A DNA stretch of 64,000 bases, from the NCBI RefSeq assembly GCF_900163645.1, contig NZ_FUKM01000046.1:221861-285860 (forward strand). Reading direction: 5' to 3'. The position numbers and the translations under genes were made by a program. The stretch is from Halomonas citrativorans. GTDB taxonomy: Bacteria > Pseudomonadota > Gammaproteobacteria > Pseudomonadales > Halomonadaceae. Under the pieces are notes generated by a model. It was not told where the DNA came from and searched no databases. It worked only from the letters and a program-made list of their open reading frames with translations. Positions 17,643 through 28,179 of the stretch are shown one piece after another. The number at the start of each line of letters is the position of its first letter. The stretch's first letter is position 1.

Positions 17643-19724
17643 TTAGCGGCCACCCACTGTGGTGGTCACACGCAGCGTGCGGTCATCCGGAATTTCTGCT
17701 TGTGACATGACCACAAGATGGCGCAAACGACGGCGCAAAAAGCGTGATAACACGCCACGCAGCGAGTGCTGAACCACCAATACCGGTGCTTCCCCGCTAC
17801 TTTCATGCTGCTCCAGAGCCTGCTGCGCCTGATCCATCAAGGTTTCAGCCAGGCCTGGCTCCATCGCGCCATTCCCGTTCATCGCCTGTATCAGTACCTG
17901 CTCCAGTTGGGCATCCAGCCCCATCACATTGAGGGTTTCCTGTCCGGCAAACCACTGCTGCGTAATGGCCCGGCCTAATGCAATACGCACCAGCGCGGTA
18001 AGCTCATTAGGATCTTTTTGATGACCGGCATGCTCTGCCAGGGTGTCCAGAATCGTGCGCATGTCACGAATAGACACATCCTCTTCCAGCAGATTCTGCA
18101 AAATACGTTGCAGAATGGTCAGAGAAATTGCCTTGGGCACCACTTCTTCTACCAGTGATTTCTGCTCTTCGCCCAGCTTGTCGAGCAGCTTCTGGACCTC
18201 CTGGCGGCCCAGCATTTCGGGTGAATGTCGATGTAGCAAATGATTAAGGTGAGTCGCAATAACGGTACTGGCATCGACCACAGTATAGCCATACACCTGG
18301 GCGTGCTCACGCTGATTGGTGTCGATCCAAACCGCGGGTAGACCAAAGGCAGGGTCGTGAGTGGCAGTCCCTTGCAGTTCCCCAGAGACCTGCCCCGGGT
18401 CAATGGCGAGCCACTTGCCTGTCTGCGCTTCGGCGCGACCTATTTCAGCGCCTTTCATGGAGAGCACGTAGGTATTAGGCGGCAGTTCCAGGTTGTCGCG
18501 GATATGCACCACCGGTGGCAGGAAACCGACCTCCTGAGCAAACTTTTTACGCACGCTTTTAATACGCCCCAGAAGCTCGCCTTTTTGGCGGGCATCGACC
18601 AGTGGGATTAAACGATGGCCCACTTCAAGTCCAAGGGTATCGACCAGATGGACATCTTCCCAGCTGGCCTCAGGAGTTTCCTGGGTAACAGGTGCTTCTG
18701 TAGCGATCTCCTCTTGCACTTGGGCTTTCTGCTTGTGAAGCATCAAGAGCCAAGCCAAACCGCCCAGCAGTGCGGTAAAAAACAGAAAGACAAAGTTCGG
18801 CATGCCCGGCACCAGACCCAGCAGGCCCATAACCGCAGCTGCCAGAACCATCACCTGAGGGTTCACGAACAGCTGGCTGATCATTTGCTGACCAACATCC
18901 TGCTCGGTATTAACGCGCGATACCGTTACACCAGCCGCAGTGGAAATGACCAGCGCCGGAATCTGGGCAACCAGGCCGTCGCCAATCGTTAGCAGCGTAT
19001 ACGTACGGCCCGCATCGGCGAAGCTCATATCGTGCTGCATCATACCAATCAACAGGCCACCGATAATGTTAACCACCATGATGACCAGGCCCGCCATGGC
19101 ATCACCGCGTACAAATTTACTGGCACCGTCCATAGAGCCATAAAAGTCGGCTTCCTGGGCGACTTCTGAACGACGCTTTTTGGCTTCTTCTTCACCAATC
19201 AAGCCAGCATTTAAATCGGCATCAATGGCCATCTGCTTGCCAGGCATTGCATCCAGCGTAAAACGTGCCCCGACCTCGGCAATTCGCCCAGCGCCCTTGG
19301 TGATCACCATGAAATTGATAATGACCAGTATCAAGAAGACCACTAGGCCAACGGCAAAATTACCCCCTACCAGAAAGGTACCAAACGCTTCGATGACCTT
19401 ACCGGCCGATGCGCCGCCCGCGTAGCCATCCATCAATACTACCCGCGTTGAGGCGACGTTAAGCGAAAGACGCAGTAGCGTGGTAAATAGCAAAACAGCA
19501 GGAAACGCAGCAAAATCCAAAGGCTTTTCGGCAAACATGCTGACCAACAACACCATGATGGCCAAGGCGATGTTAAAGGTGAACAGCATATCCAGCGCAA
19601 AGGGCGGCAAGGGCAGGATCATCATGCCCAAAATCATTAAAATCAGCACCGGCCCGGCAAGCAGCTTCATGCGTACCTCGCCCATCCAGCCACGCTGAGA
19701 GACCAGTTGGTTTAAACCTTTCAT
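17643..19724 (-). CDS. flhA: Flagellar export apparatus protein FlhA
   Basis: Central inner-membrane gate of the flagellar type III export apparatus. The 693-residue protein has about eight transmembrane helices in the first 320 residues, the conserved FHIPEP-family cytoplasmic loop (ARFTLDAMPGKQMAIDADL), and a C-terminal cytoplasmic domain that forms the docking ring for substrate-chaperone complexes. The start overlaps the flhB stop by four bases. flhF follows 54 bases downstream. Confidence 0.97.
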   Translation of the reverse strand: MKGLNQLVSQRGWMGEVRMKLLAGPVLILMILGMMILPLPPFALDMLFTFNIALAIMVLLVSMFAEKPLDFAAFPAVLLFTTLLRLSLNVASTRVVLMDGYAGGASAGKVIEAFGTFLVGGNFAVGLVVFLILVIINFMVITKGAGRIAEVGARFTLDAMPGKQMAIDADLNAGLIGEEEAKKRRSEVAQEADFYGSMDGASKFVRGDAMAGLVIMVVNIIGGLLIGMMQHDMSFADAGRTYTLLTIGDGLVAQIPALVISTAAGVTVSRVNTEQDVGQQMISQLFVNPQVMVLAAAVMGLLGLVPGMPNFVFLFFTALLGGLAWLLMLHKQKAQVQEEIATEAPVTQETPEASWEDVHLVDTLGLEVGHRLIPLVDARQKGELLGRIKSVRKKFAQEVGFLPPVVHIRDNLELPPNTYVLSMKGAEIGRAEAQTGKWLAIDPGQVSGELQGTATHDPAFGLPAVWIDTNQREHAQVYGYTVVDASTVIATHLNHLLHRHSPEMLGRQEVQKLLDKLGEEQKSLVEEVVPKAISLTILQRILQNLLEEDVSIRDMRTILDTLAEHAGHQKDPNELTALVRIALGRAITQQWFAGQETLNVMGLDAQLEQVLIQAMNGNGAMEPGLAETLMDQAQQALEQHESSGEAPVLVVQHSLRGVLSRFLRRRLRHLVVMSQAEIPDDRTLRVTTTVGGR

Positions 19725-20887
19725 GGCGGTGCCTCATTGCCACTGGCCTGACGGCCAGGGGTTTGCATTTCCGGGGGTACCGGCAGATTATCGGGAGTTG
19801 GGGGCACCTCGCCTCCTTGTTGTCCAACATGCTTTAAGCGGTAAGCCCACGCCATCACTTCTGCCACCGCTGTATAAAGCTCGGCAGGCACTTCGGCCTC
19901 TAGATCCACATGATGATAAAGGGCGCGCGCCAGCGGTGCAGCCTCCAAGCGAGGAACGCCTGCCTCTATGCCCAGCTCGCGTATTTTTGCCGCAACGGCA
20001 TCCGCCCCTTTGGCCACCAGTCGCGGTGCTCCCATGCTGCCCTCTTGATACATCAAGGCCACGGCATAATGCGTTGGGTTGGTAATAATAACGTCGGCCT
20101 CTGGCACCTTGCTCATCATTCTACCCCGAGCCATCGTCTGCTGCTGTTGACGAATGCGCCCTTTAACATGGGGGTCACCTTCTGACTCTTTATGCTCGCG
20201 CTTCACCTCTTCTTTACTCATGCGCAGCTTCTTGGCGTTACTCCACAGCTGAAAAGGCACATCGATAAGAATGACGATCATTAGCGACAATACGACCAAA
20301 CCAGCCGCCTGGGCCGCCATATTAAGCGCACTGACCAGTGCTTGATGCACGGGCTGATCCATTAGCGCTAAAAACTTACCCAGGTTGAGATACAAAAACG
20401 TCCCGGCCACGCTACCCACCAGCACCGACTTGGCAATCGCTTTCGCCAGCTCAATCAACGCTTGGGTCGAAAATATCCGCTTAACCCCTGCGATAGGGTT
20501 TAGCTTGGAGAGCTTGGGCTGCATGGACTTTGCGGATATCAGCCATCCCCCCAGTAAGGCAGGAGCCGTTAACGCAATGACCGCCAGCAGTAGAAATAGC
20601 GGCATCATGGTAAACAGCGTCCGCTGCCCCAGGTTTAGCGCATTGACCAGCATGGGCATCTCTTCCATGGCCTGGCGCCGGTCAAACATGAAAGCCTGCT
20701 CCATGACCATTCCCAACTGGTCATAAAAAATCTGCCCCATGCCCCATAACCCACCGACACCGCCCAGCAGCAGCAAAAACGTGGTTAGCTCACGCGATCG
20801 AGGCACCTGCCCCTCTTCACGCGCTTTGCTTTTGCGCCTGGGCGTGGCCTCTTCGGTCTTTTCCTGATCGCTATCGTTATCTGCCAT
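19721..20887 (-). CDS. flhB: Flagellar export switch protein FlhB
   Basis: Export-apparatus component that switches substrate class from rod/hook to filament proteins. The 388-residue protein has four membrane helices (about 30-210), a charged linker and a cytoplasmic domain with the autocleavage sequence NPTH in DVIITNPTHYAVAL. The C-terminal tail is Pro-rich. It is the first gene of the flhBA block. A FlhB C-domain paralogue is encoded at 35193-35477. Confidence 0.97.
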   Translation of the reverse strand: MADNDSDQEKTEEATPRRKSKAREEGQVPRSRELTTFLLLLGGVGGLWGMGQIFYDQLGMVMEQAFMFDRRQAMEEMPMLVNALNLGQRTLFTMMPLFLLLAVIALTAPALLGGWLISAKSMQPKLSKLNPIAGVKRIFSTQALIELAKAIAKSVLVGSVAGTFLYLNLGKFLALMDQPVHQALVSALNMAAQAAGLVVLSLMIVILIDVPFQLWSNAKKLRMSKEEVKREHKESEGDPHVKGRIRQQQQTMARGRMMSKVPEADVIITNPTHYAVALMYQEGSMGAPRLVAKGADAVAAKIRELGIEAGVPRLEAAPLARALYHHVDLEAEVPAELYTAVAEVMAWAYRLKHVGQQGGEVPPTPDNLPVPPEMQTPGRQASGNEAPP

Positions 20888-20956
20888 GCTACATCCGGCT
20901 TAGCGTGCGTGGCGCACCATAAAGTCAGCCGCCCCAAGGGACGGCTGAACAAAACG

Positions 20957-20985
20957 CTTATATTGCCAGATACGGCTTTTTACAA
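20957..20985 (-). promoter_or_regulatory. Candidate sigma-70 promoter of flhBA
   Basis: On the minus strand TTGTAA, a 17-base spacer and TATAAG lie between cheZ and flhB, about 70 bases before the flhB start. A short hairpin (TCAGCCG arms, 20925-20948) follows in the presumed leader. FlhDC binding sites could not be assigned by eye. Confidence 0.5.
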
Positions 20986-21003
20986 TGCTCTAATAACGCG
21001 GCA

Positions 21004-21699
21004 TTAAAAGCCCAATTCGTCCAATAAGTCGTCCACCTGATCCTGACCAGTGACGATATCGGGCGCACTCTCCTTGATTTGCGGGCCGTTCAACAAATCC
21101 TCTTTACGTCGTGCACTGTCGTTTTTCCACTGATCTTCGGCCTTGCGCTGCATCGATTCGCGTACCTGAGCACCCGGTACGTTGTCGATCAGCACCTGAA
21201 CAAGCTGATGTTCGATCTCACGGATCACGTCCATCATTTTCTTGATCACCTGGCCGGTCAGATCCTGGAAGTCCTGAGCCATCATGATTTCAAGAAGCTC
21301 TTTACTCGTCGCCGCCGTCATCGTAGGCACATCGCTTAAGTAGCTGCGCGTATCCTTAACGAGCGCCTTGGCATCTTCCAGATCCTTGGGCGCTTCAAAC
21401 CACTCAGCCCACTGCTTATCAAGCCCTTCAGCACGCTCAGAGAGTTCATCCTGAAGTGGCTGAGCACGATCAATCGCATTCAATGCGCGGTCGGCTGCCT
21501 GCTCGGTCATCGTGGCAACATAGTGCAGCCGATCTCGCGCATCAGGAATGGCTTCAGCCGCTTTTTCGATCTCTTTATCCAATCCCAGCTCGCGCATATT
21601 ATCGCGCAGCATGCGAGTAAGCTTGCCGATGCGATGAATTAGCTCTTCAGCGCCTTCCTCGGATAGCGGGTTAGAGTCGACCTGCTCATTCTGACTCAT
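21004..21699 (-). CDS. cheZ: Chemotaxis phosphatase CheZ
   Basis: Dephosphorylates CheY-P. The 231-residue helical protein carries the active-site segment MAQDFQDLTGQVIKKM, in which Asp and Gln of QDFQDLTGQ are the catalytic element, and ends with the CheY-binding tail (QDQVDDLLDELGF). The start ATG is followed by an acidic N-terminal helix. It is paired with cheY, 42 bases upstream. Confidence 0.96.
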   Translation of the reverse strand: MSQNEQVDSNPLSEEGAEELIHRIGKLTRMLRDNMRELGLDKEIEKAAEAIPDARDRLHYVATMTEQAADRALNAIDRAQPLQDELSERAEGLDKQWAEWFEAPKDLEDAKALVKDTRSYLSDVPTMTAATSKELLEIMMAQDFQDLTGQVIKKMMDVIREIEHQLVQVLIDNVPGAQVRESMQRKAEDQWKNDSARRKEDLLNGPQIKESAPDIVTGQDQVDDLLDELGF

Positions 21700-21741
21700 G
21701 GTATTATCTCCTCGCTCACCAGGCCCTTCGGCCCAGCCGCT

Positions 21742-22131
21742 TTATTTACCCATTTTTTCGAAGATTTTATTAAGCTTCTCTTCAAGGGTAGCCGCGGTAA
21801 ATGGCTTAACGACGTAGCCGTTAGCACCCGCTTGAGCGGCTGCGATAATATTTTCTTTCTTGGCTTCTGCCGTTACCATCAATACCGGCAAATGCTTCAA
21901 GCCGTCATCCTCACGAATCTCCTTGAGCATTTCCAAACCGTCCAGGTTAGGCATATTCCAGTCAGAAACAACAAATTCAAAATCACCTGCACGCAGCTTA
22001 TTAAGCGCGTCCTGACCATCTTCTGCTTCATCGACATTGGTAAAACCCAGCTCTTTAAGCAGGCTACGTACAATCCGGCGCATGGTAGGAAAGTCGTCGA
22101 CTACCAAAAAGCTCATGTTCTTGTCGGCCAT
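21742..22131 (-). CDS. cheY: Chemotaxis response regulator CheY
   Basis: Phosphorylated by CheA and then binds FliM/FliN to change motor rotation. The 129-residue single-domain receiver has Asp12, Asp13, phospho-acceptor Asp57, Thr87, Tyr106 and Lys109 at exactly the E. coli positions. It lies between a chemoreceptor gene and cheZ on the minus strand. Confidence 0.98.
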   Translation of the reverse strand: MADKNMSFLVVDDFPTMRRIVRSLLKELGFTNVDEAEDGQDALNKLRAGDFEFVVSDWNMPNLDGLEMLKEIREDDGLKHLPVLMVTAEAKKENIIAAAQAGANGYVVKPFTAATLEEKLNKIFEKMGK

Positions 22132-22182
22132 TGTTCATCCTCTTATCAATTCACGTCTTGATGACGAGTTATATAGTCAGGG

Positions 22183-23898
22183 TTAAAAAGCTTCCCACTC
22201 TGCGTGGTCGCTGTGGGTTGGCGTTGATCGTGGCGCGGAGGCCGCCGGTAAACTTTTTTCTGCAGCACGAGGCGGCGTAGAGCTCGCTTGCTTAGGCAGT
22301 GAAGTGCGCGGTGGCAATGAAGTACGCTGAGGCGTCTGAGATCCTAGCAACTTAAATACGGCAACCGCCTGCTCTAACTGATTGGCCTGCTCTTCCAATG
22401 AGGCGGCAGCCGAGGAAGCTTCCTGGACAAGGGCAGCGTTTTGCTGGGTGACCTGATCCATCTGCCCAACCGCATGGCTCACCTGCTCAATGCCATCGCT
22501 TTGCTCCTGTGAAGCGGCCGATATCTCATCCATGATGTCAGTCACACGGCGCACGGCAGTGACAACGTCTGACATGGTAGAGCCCGCTTGCTCCACGAGC
22601 GTTGAGCCTTGCTTAATCTGGCTCACCGAGGCATCAATTAGCGTTCTGATTTCCTTGGCAGCATCGGCACTACGACTAGCAAGATTGCGCACTTCACCCG
22701 CCACCACCGCAAAGCCACGACCCTGTTCACCGGCACGTGCAGCCTCCACCGAGGCATTCAGTGCGAGGATATTGGTTTGAAACGCAATGGAGTCAATAAC
22801 ACTGGTGATATCGGCCACTTTTTGCGAACTTGTCGATATACCATGCATCGTTTGAACCACTTGGCTGACCACTTGGCCACCGTGCTCAGCAGTTGTCGAG
22901 GCATCTGCCGCCAGCGTGCTGGCTTGACGCGAGTTATCTGCGTTCTGCTTCACGGTGGCCGTCATCTCTTCCATGCTGGCTGCGGTTTCCTCAATGGCCG
23001 CCGCTTGCTGCTCCGTACGTGAGGAAAGGTCGGCATTGCCGCTAGCGATTTCCCGCGTGCCATAGTGGATTTCAGAACTGCCCTCTCGGACCCGAGCAAC
23101 AATCCCCGTCAGGTTTTGCTGCATGGTGGCCATCGCCGAAAACAGGCGACCAATCTCGTTATTGCCCGCCTCAGGTAGTGGTTGGGTAAGATCCGCTTCG
23201 GCAATTTTATTTAACCGTTTAACCGCATCGTTTAAGGGCGTCGTCACGGTGCGGCGTAAGCCAATATAAATGGCAAGCGTAACCAGCAACGCTATACCCA
23301 ATGCAATGGCGCTAACCAGTTTAAAAAGGTTGCCTTGGGCGTGCGCTTCTTCGGCGATATTGTTAACTCGCTGAAAGCCATATTCAACGAACGCCGTCGT
23401 GCTAGCGGCAAGACTCATCAGCGGTTCACTTAACGCTTCGCGCAGGTCGTTATAGGTATTGATATCCATCTGTGCAAAGCTTTCGTGCTGCTGTTTTACT
23501 AGCGTCATCACGGCACGGAAGTTGTCGATTAACTCACTTCCTAACACTTCGCCTTGGGTTGTACGAGGAGTCGCCACAAAGTTCTCAAAACGGATCTCGG
23601 AACGCTCAATAAGGTCGGAGGCAATCTCCAACTGCTCGTTGGCTCGGCTCATCTGGCCGACCATTAGGTGATTCGAGGCGACCTCCATGGCCAACATGGC
23701 CTGGTTGAGTAGCGAATCGGCGCGATTAATCTGATTAAGCTGGTCGCTACTGATACGACCGTAAGTCGCCAGGTTTTCCTCTGACCGGCTCTCCGATAGA
23801 AAGCTGATGCTCGCCAGCATGATAATCAGCACAGCAAAACACACCAATGCAGCCACTACGGCTGCATGGATACTCAGGTTACGTAGTAAACGCATCAT
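22183..23898 (-). CDS. Methyl-accepting chemotaxis protein, Tar-like topology
   Basis: Transmembrane chemoreceptor of 571 residues: first membrane helix at about residues 7-30, a helical periplasmic ligand domain of about 155 residues, a second helix ([20 protein letters not shown]), a HAMP domain and the signalling hairpin with its tip at [20 protein letters not shown]. The C-terminus is EWEAF, an xWxxF-type tether for CheR/CheB. The start at 23898 is chosen because AAGGGG lies eight bases upstream. It sits between cheB and cheY. The ligand is unknown. Confidence 0.93.
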   Translation of the reverse strand: MMRLLRNLSIHAAVVAALVCFAVLIIMLASISFLSESRSEENLATYGRISSDQLNQINRADSLLNQAMLAMEVASNHLMVGQMSRANEQLEIASDLIERSEIRFENFVATPRTTQGEVLGSELIDNFRAVMTLVKQQHESFAQMDINTYNDLREALSEPLMSLAASTTAFVEYGFQRVNNIAEEAHAQGNLFKLVSAIALGIALLVTLAIYIGLRRTVTTPLNDAVKRLNKIAEADLTQPLPEAGNNEIGRLFSAMATMQQNLTGIVARVREGSSEIHYGTREIASGNADLSSRTEQQAAAIEETAASMEEMTATVKQNADNSRQASTLAADASTTAEHGGQVVSQVVQTMHGISTSSQKVADITSVIDSIAFQTNILALNASVEAARAGEQGRGFAVVAGEVRNLASRSADAAKEIRTLIDASVSQIKQGSTLVEQAGSTMSDVVTAVRRVTDIMDEISAASQEQSDGIEQVSHAVGQMDQVTQQNAALVQEASSAAASLEEQANQLEQAVAVFKLLGSQTPQRTSLPPRTSLPKQASSTPPRAAEKSLPAASAPRSTPTHSDHAEWEAF

Positions 23899-23940
23899 TA
23901 GATCATCCCCTTGACCAAGCATTTTTTATAGTAAAACGGT

Positions 23941-25002
23941 TTATACCCGCTGGGAGCGACCGGAGGCAGCTACCATTGCCATCAAACGGGCGGGAATATC
24001 ATCGAGTGCGGCAACTTCGACAGCGCCACCCATGGCTATCGCTTCACGCGGCATACCAAAGACCACACACGTCGCCTCGTTTTGGGCAACGGTAGGCGCG
24101 CCTGCTTGGCGCATTTCCAAAAGCCCCGCAGCCCCATCTTTGCCCATGCCGGTCAGGATCACCCCGATGGCGTTACGCCCAGCCTGTTCAGCGGCGGAAT
24201 GAAACAGTACATCGACGGATGGCCGGTGCCGGTTGACCGGCGGCCCGCTGTCCAGGCGTGCCACATAGTTTGCTCCGCTGCGTACGAGCTTTAAGTGCTG
24301 GTCGCCAGGGGCAATGTAGGCGTGGCCCGGCAGCACACGTTCACCATCGGTCGCCTCTTTGACGGTTATTCGACACAACCGATCCAGGCGCTCGGCAAAC
24401 GAGCGCGTAAACCCCCCCGGCATATGCTGGGTGATCAAAATGGCAGGGGAGTTGGCAGGCAACGGCTCTAATACCGCACGGATGGCTTCCGTGCCGCCCG
24501 TGGATGCTCCGATGATAATCAGTTTTTCGCTTGAGACTAACGGCGCTTTTAACTGTGCAGGCGGTGGAGCATTTTTATGGCGCGCCTGACGCGGCCGTGA
24601 ACGTGCGGCCGCACGCAGCTTTTCGGCGATTTCATTGGCGTACTCCATCATGCCATGCCGAATACCCAGGCTTGGTTTGGCCACAAAGTCCAGCGCGCCA
24701 AGCTCAAGTGCACGCAGCGTAATTTCCGAACCGCTTTGCGTGAGCGATGACACCATCAAGACCGGCATGGGCCGCAGGCGCATCAGGCGTTCCAGAAAAT
24801 CGAGCCCATCCATGCGCGGCATTTCAACGTCAAGCGTGAGCACATCAGGGTTGTGTTGCTTAATTAAATCCCTGGCAACCAGTGGATCAGGCGCCACGGC
24901 AACCACTTCCATGTCCGGCTGCGAGTTGATAATTTCAGTTAACAAATCACGAATCAGCGCCGAGTCATCGACACACAATACTTTGATCTTGGCAGCGCTC
25001 AA
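23941..25002 (-). CDS. cheB: Chemoreceptor methylesterase/deamidase CheB
   Basis: Removes receptor methyl groups when phosphorylated by CheA. The 353-residue protein has a receiver domain with Asp58 in [12 protein letters not shown], a basic linker, and a methylesterase domain with the Ser-His-Asp triad ([27 protein letters not shown]). The start is TTG at 25002, preceded by a strong AAAGGAGG six bases upstream; no in-frame ATG fits the receiver domain better. Confidence 0.96.
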   Translation of the reverse strand: MSAAKIKVLCVDDSALIRDLLTEIINSQPDMEVVAVAPDPLVARDLIKQHNPDVLTLDVEMPRMDGLDFLERLMRLRPMPVLMVSSLTQSGSEITLRALELGALDFVAKPSLGIRHGMMEYANEIAEKLRAAARSRPRQARHKNAPPPAQLKAPLVSSEKLIIIGASTGGTEAIRAVLEPLPANSPAILITQHMPGGFTRSFAERLDRLCRITVKEATDGERVLPGHAYIAPGDQHLKLVRSGANYVARLDSGPPVNRHRPSVDVLFHSAAEQAGRNAIGVILTGMGKDGAAGLLEMRQAGAPTVAQNEATCVVFGMPREAIAMGGAVEVAALDDIPARLMAMVAASGRSQRV

Positions 25003-25094
25003 TGCACGCCTCCTTTGCAGTTAATGCCGGGTATACTGCCTTGTTTGCACGGATAACCACGCATTAGGCGTATAAAAACACGAAAATGGTTCCA

Positions 25095-25973
25095 TTAAGC
25101 CCGCGTGTATACCGTCTGGCCCCGCAGCTTGAACGCATCACTAATATACGAAAAGTTTTCAGAGTGACCGGCAAACAGCAGGCCATCCGGCTTCATAAGG
25201 GGCGCAAACCGCTTAAGAATCTTTGCCTGCGTCTCTTTATCGAAATAGATCATGATATTTCGACAAAAAATGGCATCAAACGGGCCTTTAATCGGCCACT
25301 GTGTCGACAGCAGATTAAGTGGCATAAACTCAACCAGCTCGGAAACTTCCGGGCGCACACGAGCGAGACCCTGTTGCTGCCCTGTACCCTTCTGAAAAAA
25401 GCGTTTCACACGGGCTTCATCTAACTTGCGCACCTGCTCTTGTGGATAAATACCGGCGCGCGCGCGGCTTAGGGCATCGGTATCGATATCGGTGGCAACG
25501 ATTTTCGCCTGCGCCGCTTTGGGCCCCAGGGTTTCCAAAAGCGTCATGGCCAGTGAATAGGGCTCTTCGCCCGTTGAAGCGGCCGAACACCAAATAGTGA
25601 CCGGGCTCTGTTTATGGCGAAGATGCTCTGCCAATAGGGGAAAATGGTGCGCCTCACGAAAAAACGCGGTCAGATTAGTGGTCAGCGCATTGGTAAACGC
25701 CTCCCACTCTTTTGCATCAGGCTGACGCTCCAGGCGCAATAAGTAATCGCTAAAACGTGTCAAACCATGATGTCGAAGACGCTTGGCTAACCGGCTATAA
25801 ACCATCTCGCGTTTGTGCTCGGCCAACACGATGCCAGCACGCTGGTAAATAAGCTCTCGTATTCGTAAGAAATCCGCATCCGTGAGCATCAGATCTCGTT
25901 CAATCTGATGACTAGACGCCCACTGATTGGCGTCGACACCTGGTTCGCGTTGTTCGCTCAAAATTCTTCCCAT
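25095..25973 (-). CDS. cheR: Chemoreceptor methyltransferase CheR
   Basis: Methylates receptor glutamates using S-adenosylmethionine. The 292-residue protein has an N-terminal helical domain and a methyltransferase domain with WCSAASTGEEPYSLA (SAM binding) and IFCRNIMIYFD. The start is uncertain: ATG 25973 overlaps the upstream receptor gene by 16 bases but has its AGAGGA too close; TTG 25961, which overlaps the receptor stop as TTGA, is a good alternative. Both give the same domains. Confidence 0.95.
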   Translation of the reverse strand: MGRILSEQREPGVDANQWASSHQIERDLMLTDADFLRIRELIYQRAGIVLAEHKREMVYSRLAKRLRHHGLTRFSDYLLRLERQPDAKEWEAFTNALTTNLTAFFREAHHFPLLAEHLRHKQSPVTIWCSAASTGEEPYSLAMTLLETLGPKAAQAKIVATDIDTDALSRARAGIYPQEQVRKLDEARVKRFFQKGTGQQQGLARVRPEVSELVEFMPLNLLSTQWPIKGPFDAIFCRNIMIYFDKETQAKILKRFAPLMKPDGLLFAGHSENFSYISDAFKLRGQTVYTRA

Positions 25974-28126
25974 TCCTCTACAGGTGTCGCTTGTCGCTGC
26001 ACAGCAGGCGCGGCTACTTTGTTGCGCGCTGTGGGGCTGGCAAGCGTTGTTGCTTGTTTAGCAGGTAACGTGTTCGCCAAGGCAAGAGGGCGTTCTGGGC
26101 TCTTCTGGTTAAGCCGAACGGCTTCAACCGATAACGCCAGCAGGCTTGCTTGTTGCTCTAACGCGGCAGCCGCGCGGGCGGTCTCCTGGACTCGAACAGC
26201 ATTTTGCTGCGTTGCTTGATCCATTTCGGCGACTGCCTGGTTTACCTCCGCAATACCACTGCTTTGCTCTTCAGACGCTGCCGAAATTTCGTGCATGATA
26301 TTGGTAATACTGCGTGCCGCCTCAGCGACCTCACTGATCGCGGTTTCTGCTTTTTCAACCAGCCCAGCGCCCGCATTGACTTCCTTGTTAGAACCGTCAA
26401 TCAACCCTCGAATTTCCTGGGCAGCGCCAGCGCTTCGTCCGGCTAAATTACGCACTTCTTCGGCAACCACGGCAAAGCCACGCCCATGTTCGCCGGCGCG
26501 CGCCGCCTCCACCGAGGCATTCAGCGCCAAGATGTTGGTTTGGAAAGCTATCGAGTCGATGGTATTGATGATATCGGCCATCTTTTGAGAGCTTTGGGTA
26601 ATGCGTTGCATATTGTCTACCAACTGCGTCATTAGCTCACCCGTTTGAGAAACCCGAGTAGAGTTATTATCGGCGAGTCGGCGGGCTTCTTGAGCGTTGT
26701 CGCTATTCTGGCGTACGGTAGCCGTCATCTCCTCCATGCTGGAGGCCGTTTGCTGTAGCGAAGCAGCCTGTTGCTCGGTACGTGAAGAGAGCGCTTCATT
26801 ACCTGTTGCAATATCTTGTGCGGCAGGCGTTACGATATCTATCCCGCCTTTTACGTCGCCAATAATGCTGCTTAAGCTTTTACGCATGGCATTAAGCCCA
26901 TCAAGTAGCTGGCCCACTTCATCGTGCTGACGCTTGGGCGCGGAAGCCGCCAGGTTACCGCCCGCGATTTGCAGCGTAAAACGTGATGCGCCCTTTAGGG
27001 GACGTATAATTGCGCGGAAGGTTAACCAACCAATCACTATCAGCAGCGCCAACCCAACTCCCAACACCACCGCTTGCGTTGCGATAATAGTGTTCTGCGC
27101 TTGCTGGGCATCAGCCGCCATTTGTTCAGCCGCTTGCTGTTTTTGCCCAATGAGCTGACTCACACTTTCAGAAAGCGCCCGCCCCTCATCAGACATGACG
27201 CTGATGACGGCATCCAGCCCGGTAAACGCCTGATAGGTCTCTTCGGCTTGCAGCACGCGAGCCGCCTGACCCATTCCCTCCTCTAGAAAGGCCTGAAGTT
27301 GATCGCTAAACGCACTGGCGAGCGGCGTATTATTGATCGCACGGGTGTAATAGCCTTGCCATACGGTGGCTACTTCTTCAGCACGCTGCTCAATGGTTTC
27401 ACCTATTTCAAAACGCTGATTAATCAACTCCATACGCTCTGGTTCAATCATTCCCTGGCGCGTATTGGCGATCATTTGGTCAATTTGTTGCAGCCTGACG
27501 ACGTCGCGCAAACCATCGCTATTAAGCCTCTCAAGCCGCTCACTTGACGCGTTAAGACCGTAAAGACCCAAGCCCCCGCTAATCAACAGCAACGCCGCAG
27601 CGACCACAATCATGCCAACCAGTTTGGCGCGGATGGTATTCAACTGAATCCTTTTCAGCCACTGGCCGACACCACGCTGTCGTAGACGCCCTTTATCCAG
27701 GTAGAAATGCTTGTTACGTCCTTCCCGTATCTCAGCATAAGCCTGTTCAGCATGCTTTATGGCCTCACGTGAGGCTTGAACGCGCACCGAGGCGTAACCC
27801 ACCACCTGCTCATTTTCAATGATTGGCGTTACGCTGGCGTCCACCCAGTAGTGATCACCATTTTTACAGCGATTTTTAACCAACCCACGCCAGGTATCCC
27901 CGTTCTGTACGGTTTTCCACAAATTATCAAACGCGGCAGGCGGCATATCCGGATGGCGAACCAGATTATGCGGAGCACCTATCAACTCGTCATGCGTGTA
28001 GCCACTTATCTCAATAAATGTCGGGTTCGTGTACGTAATACGACCTTTTAAATCCGTCCGTGAGACCAGAAAATCGTCTTCTTTTAGCTCGACTTCACGC
28101 TGCGAAATGGGTTGGTTATTGCGCAT
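25958..28126 (-). CDS. Chemoreceptor with Aer-like PAS domain and periplasmic helical domain
   Basis: A 722-residue receptor. Residues 10-125 form a PAS domain of Aer type (LVSRTDLKGRITYTNPTF, then HNLVRHPDMP), which in Aer binds FAD and senses redox state. Unlike E. coli Aer it then has a membrane helix near 168-190, a helical periplasmic domain of about 150 residues, a second helix, HAMP and the signalling hairpin. The C-terminus EWEEF is a CheR/CheB tether. It may thus read both a cytosolic and a periplasmic signal. It overlaps cheR. Confidence 0.9.
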   Translation of the reverse strand: MRNNQPISQREVELKEDDFLVSRTDLKGRITYTNPTFIEISGYTHDELIGAPHNLVRHPDMPPAAFDNLWKTVQNGDTWRGLVKNRCKNGDHYWVDASVTPIIENEQVVGYASVRVQASREAIKHAEQAYAEIREGRNKHFYLDKGRLRQRGVGQWLKRIQLNTIRAKLVGMIVVAAALLLISGGLGLYGLNASSERLERLNSDGLRDVVRLQQIDQMIANTRQGMIEPERMELINQRFEIGETIEQRAEEVATVWQGYYTRAINNTPLASAFSDQLQAFLEEGMGQAARVLQAEETYQAFTGLDAVISVMSDEGRALSESVSQLIGQKQQAAEQMAADAQQAQNTIIATQAVVLGVGLALLIVIGWLTFRAIIRPLKGASRFTLQIAGGNLAASAPKRQHDEVGQLLDGLNAMRKSLSSIIGDVKGGIDIVTPAAQDIATGNEALSSRTEQQAASLQQTASSMEEMTATVRQNSDNAQEARRLADNNSTRVSQTGELMTQLVDNMQRITQSSQKMADIINTIDSIAFQTNILALNASVEAARAGEHGRGFAVVAEEVRNLAGRSAGAAQEIRGLIDGSNKEVNAGAGLVEKAETAISEVAEAARSITNIMHEISAASEEQSSGIAEVNQAVAEMDQATQQNAVRVQETARAAAALEQQASLLALSVEAVRLNQKSPERPLALANTLPAKQATTLASPTARNKVAAPAVQRQATPVEEWEEF

Positions 28127-28179
28127 TTAGGGGCCTTATTGTTCAGTTCTTAAACTATCGTTGTTTATAGCGTTTGCTA

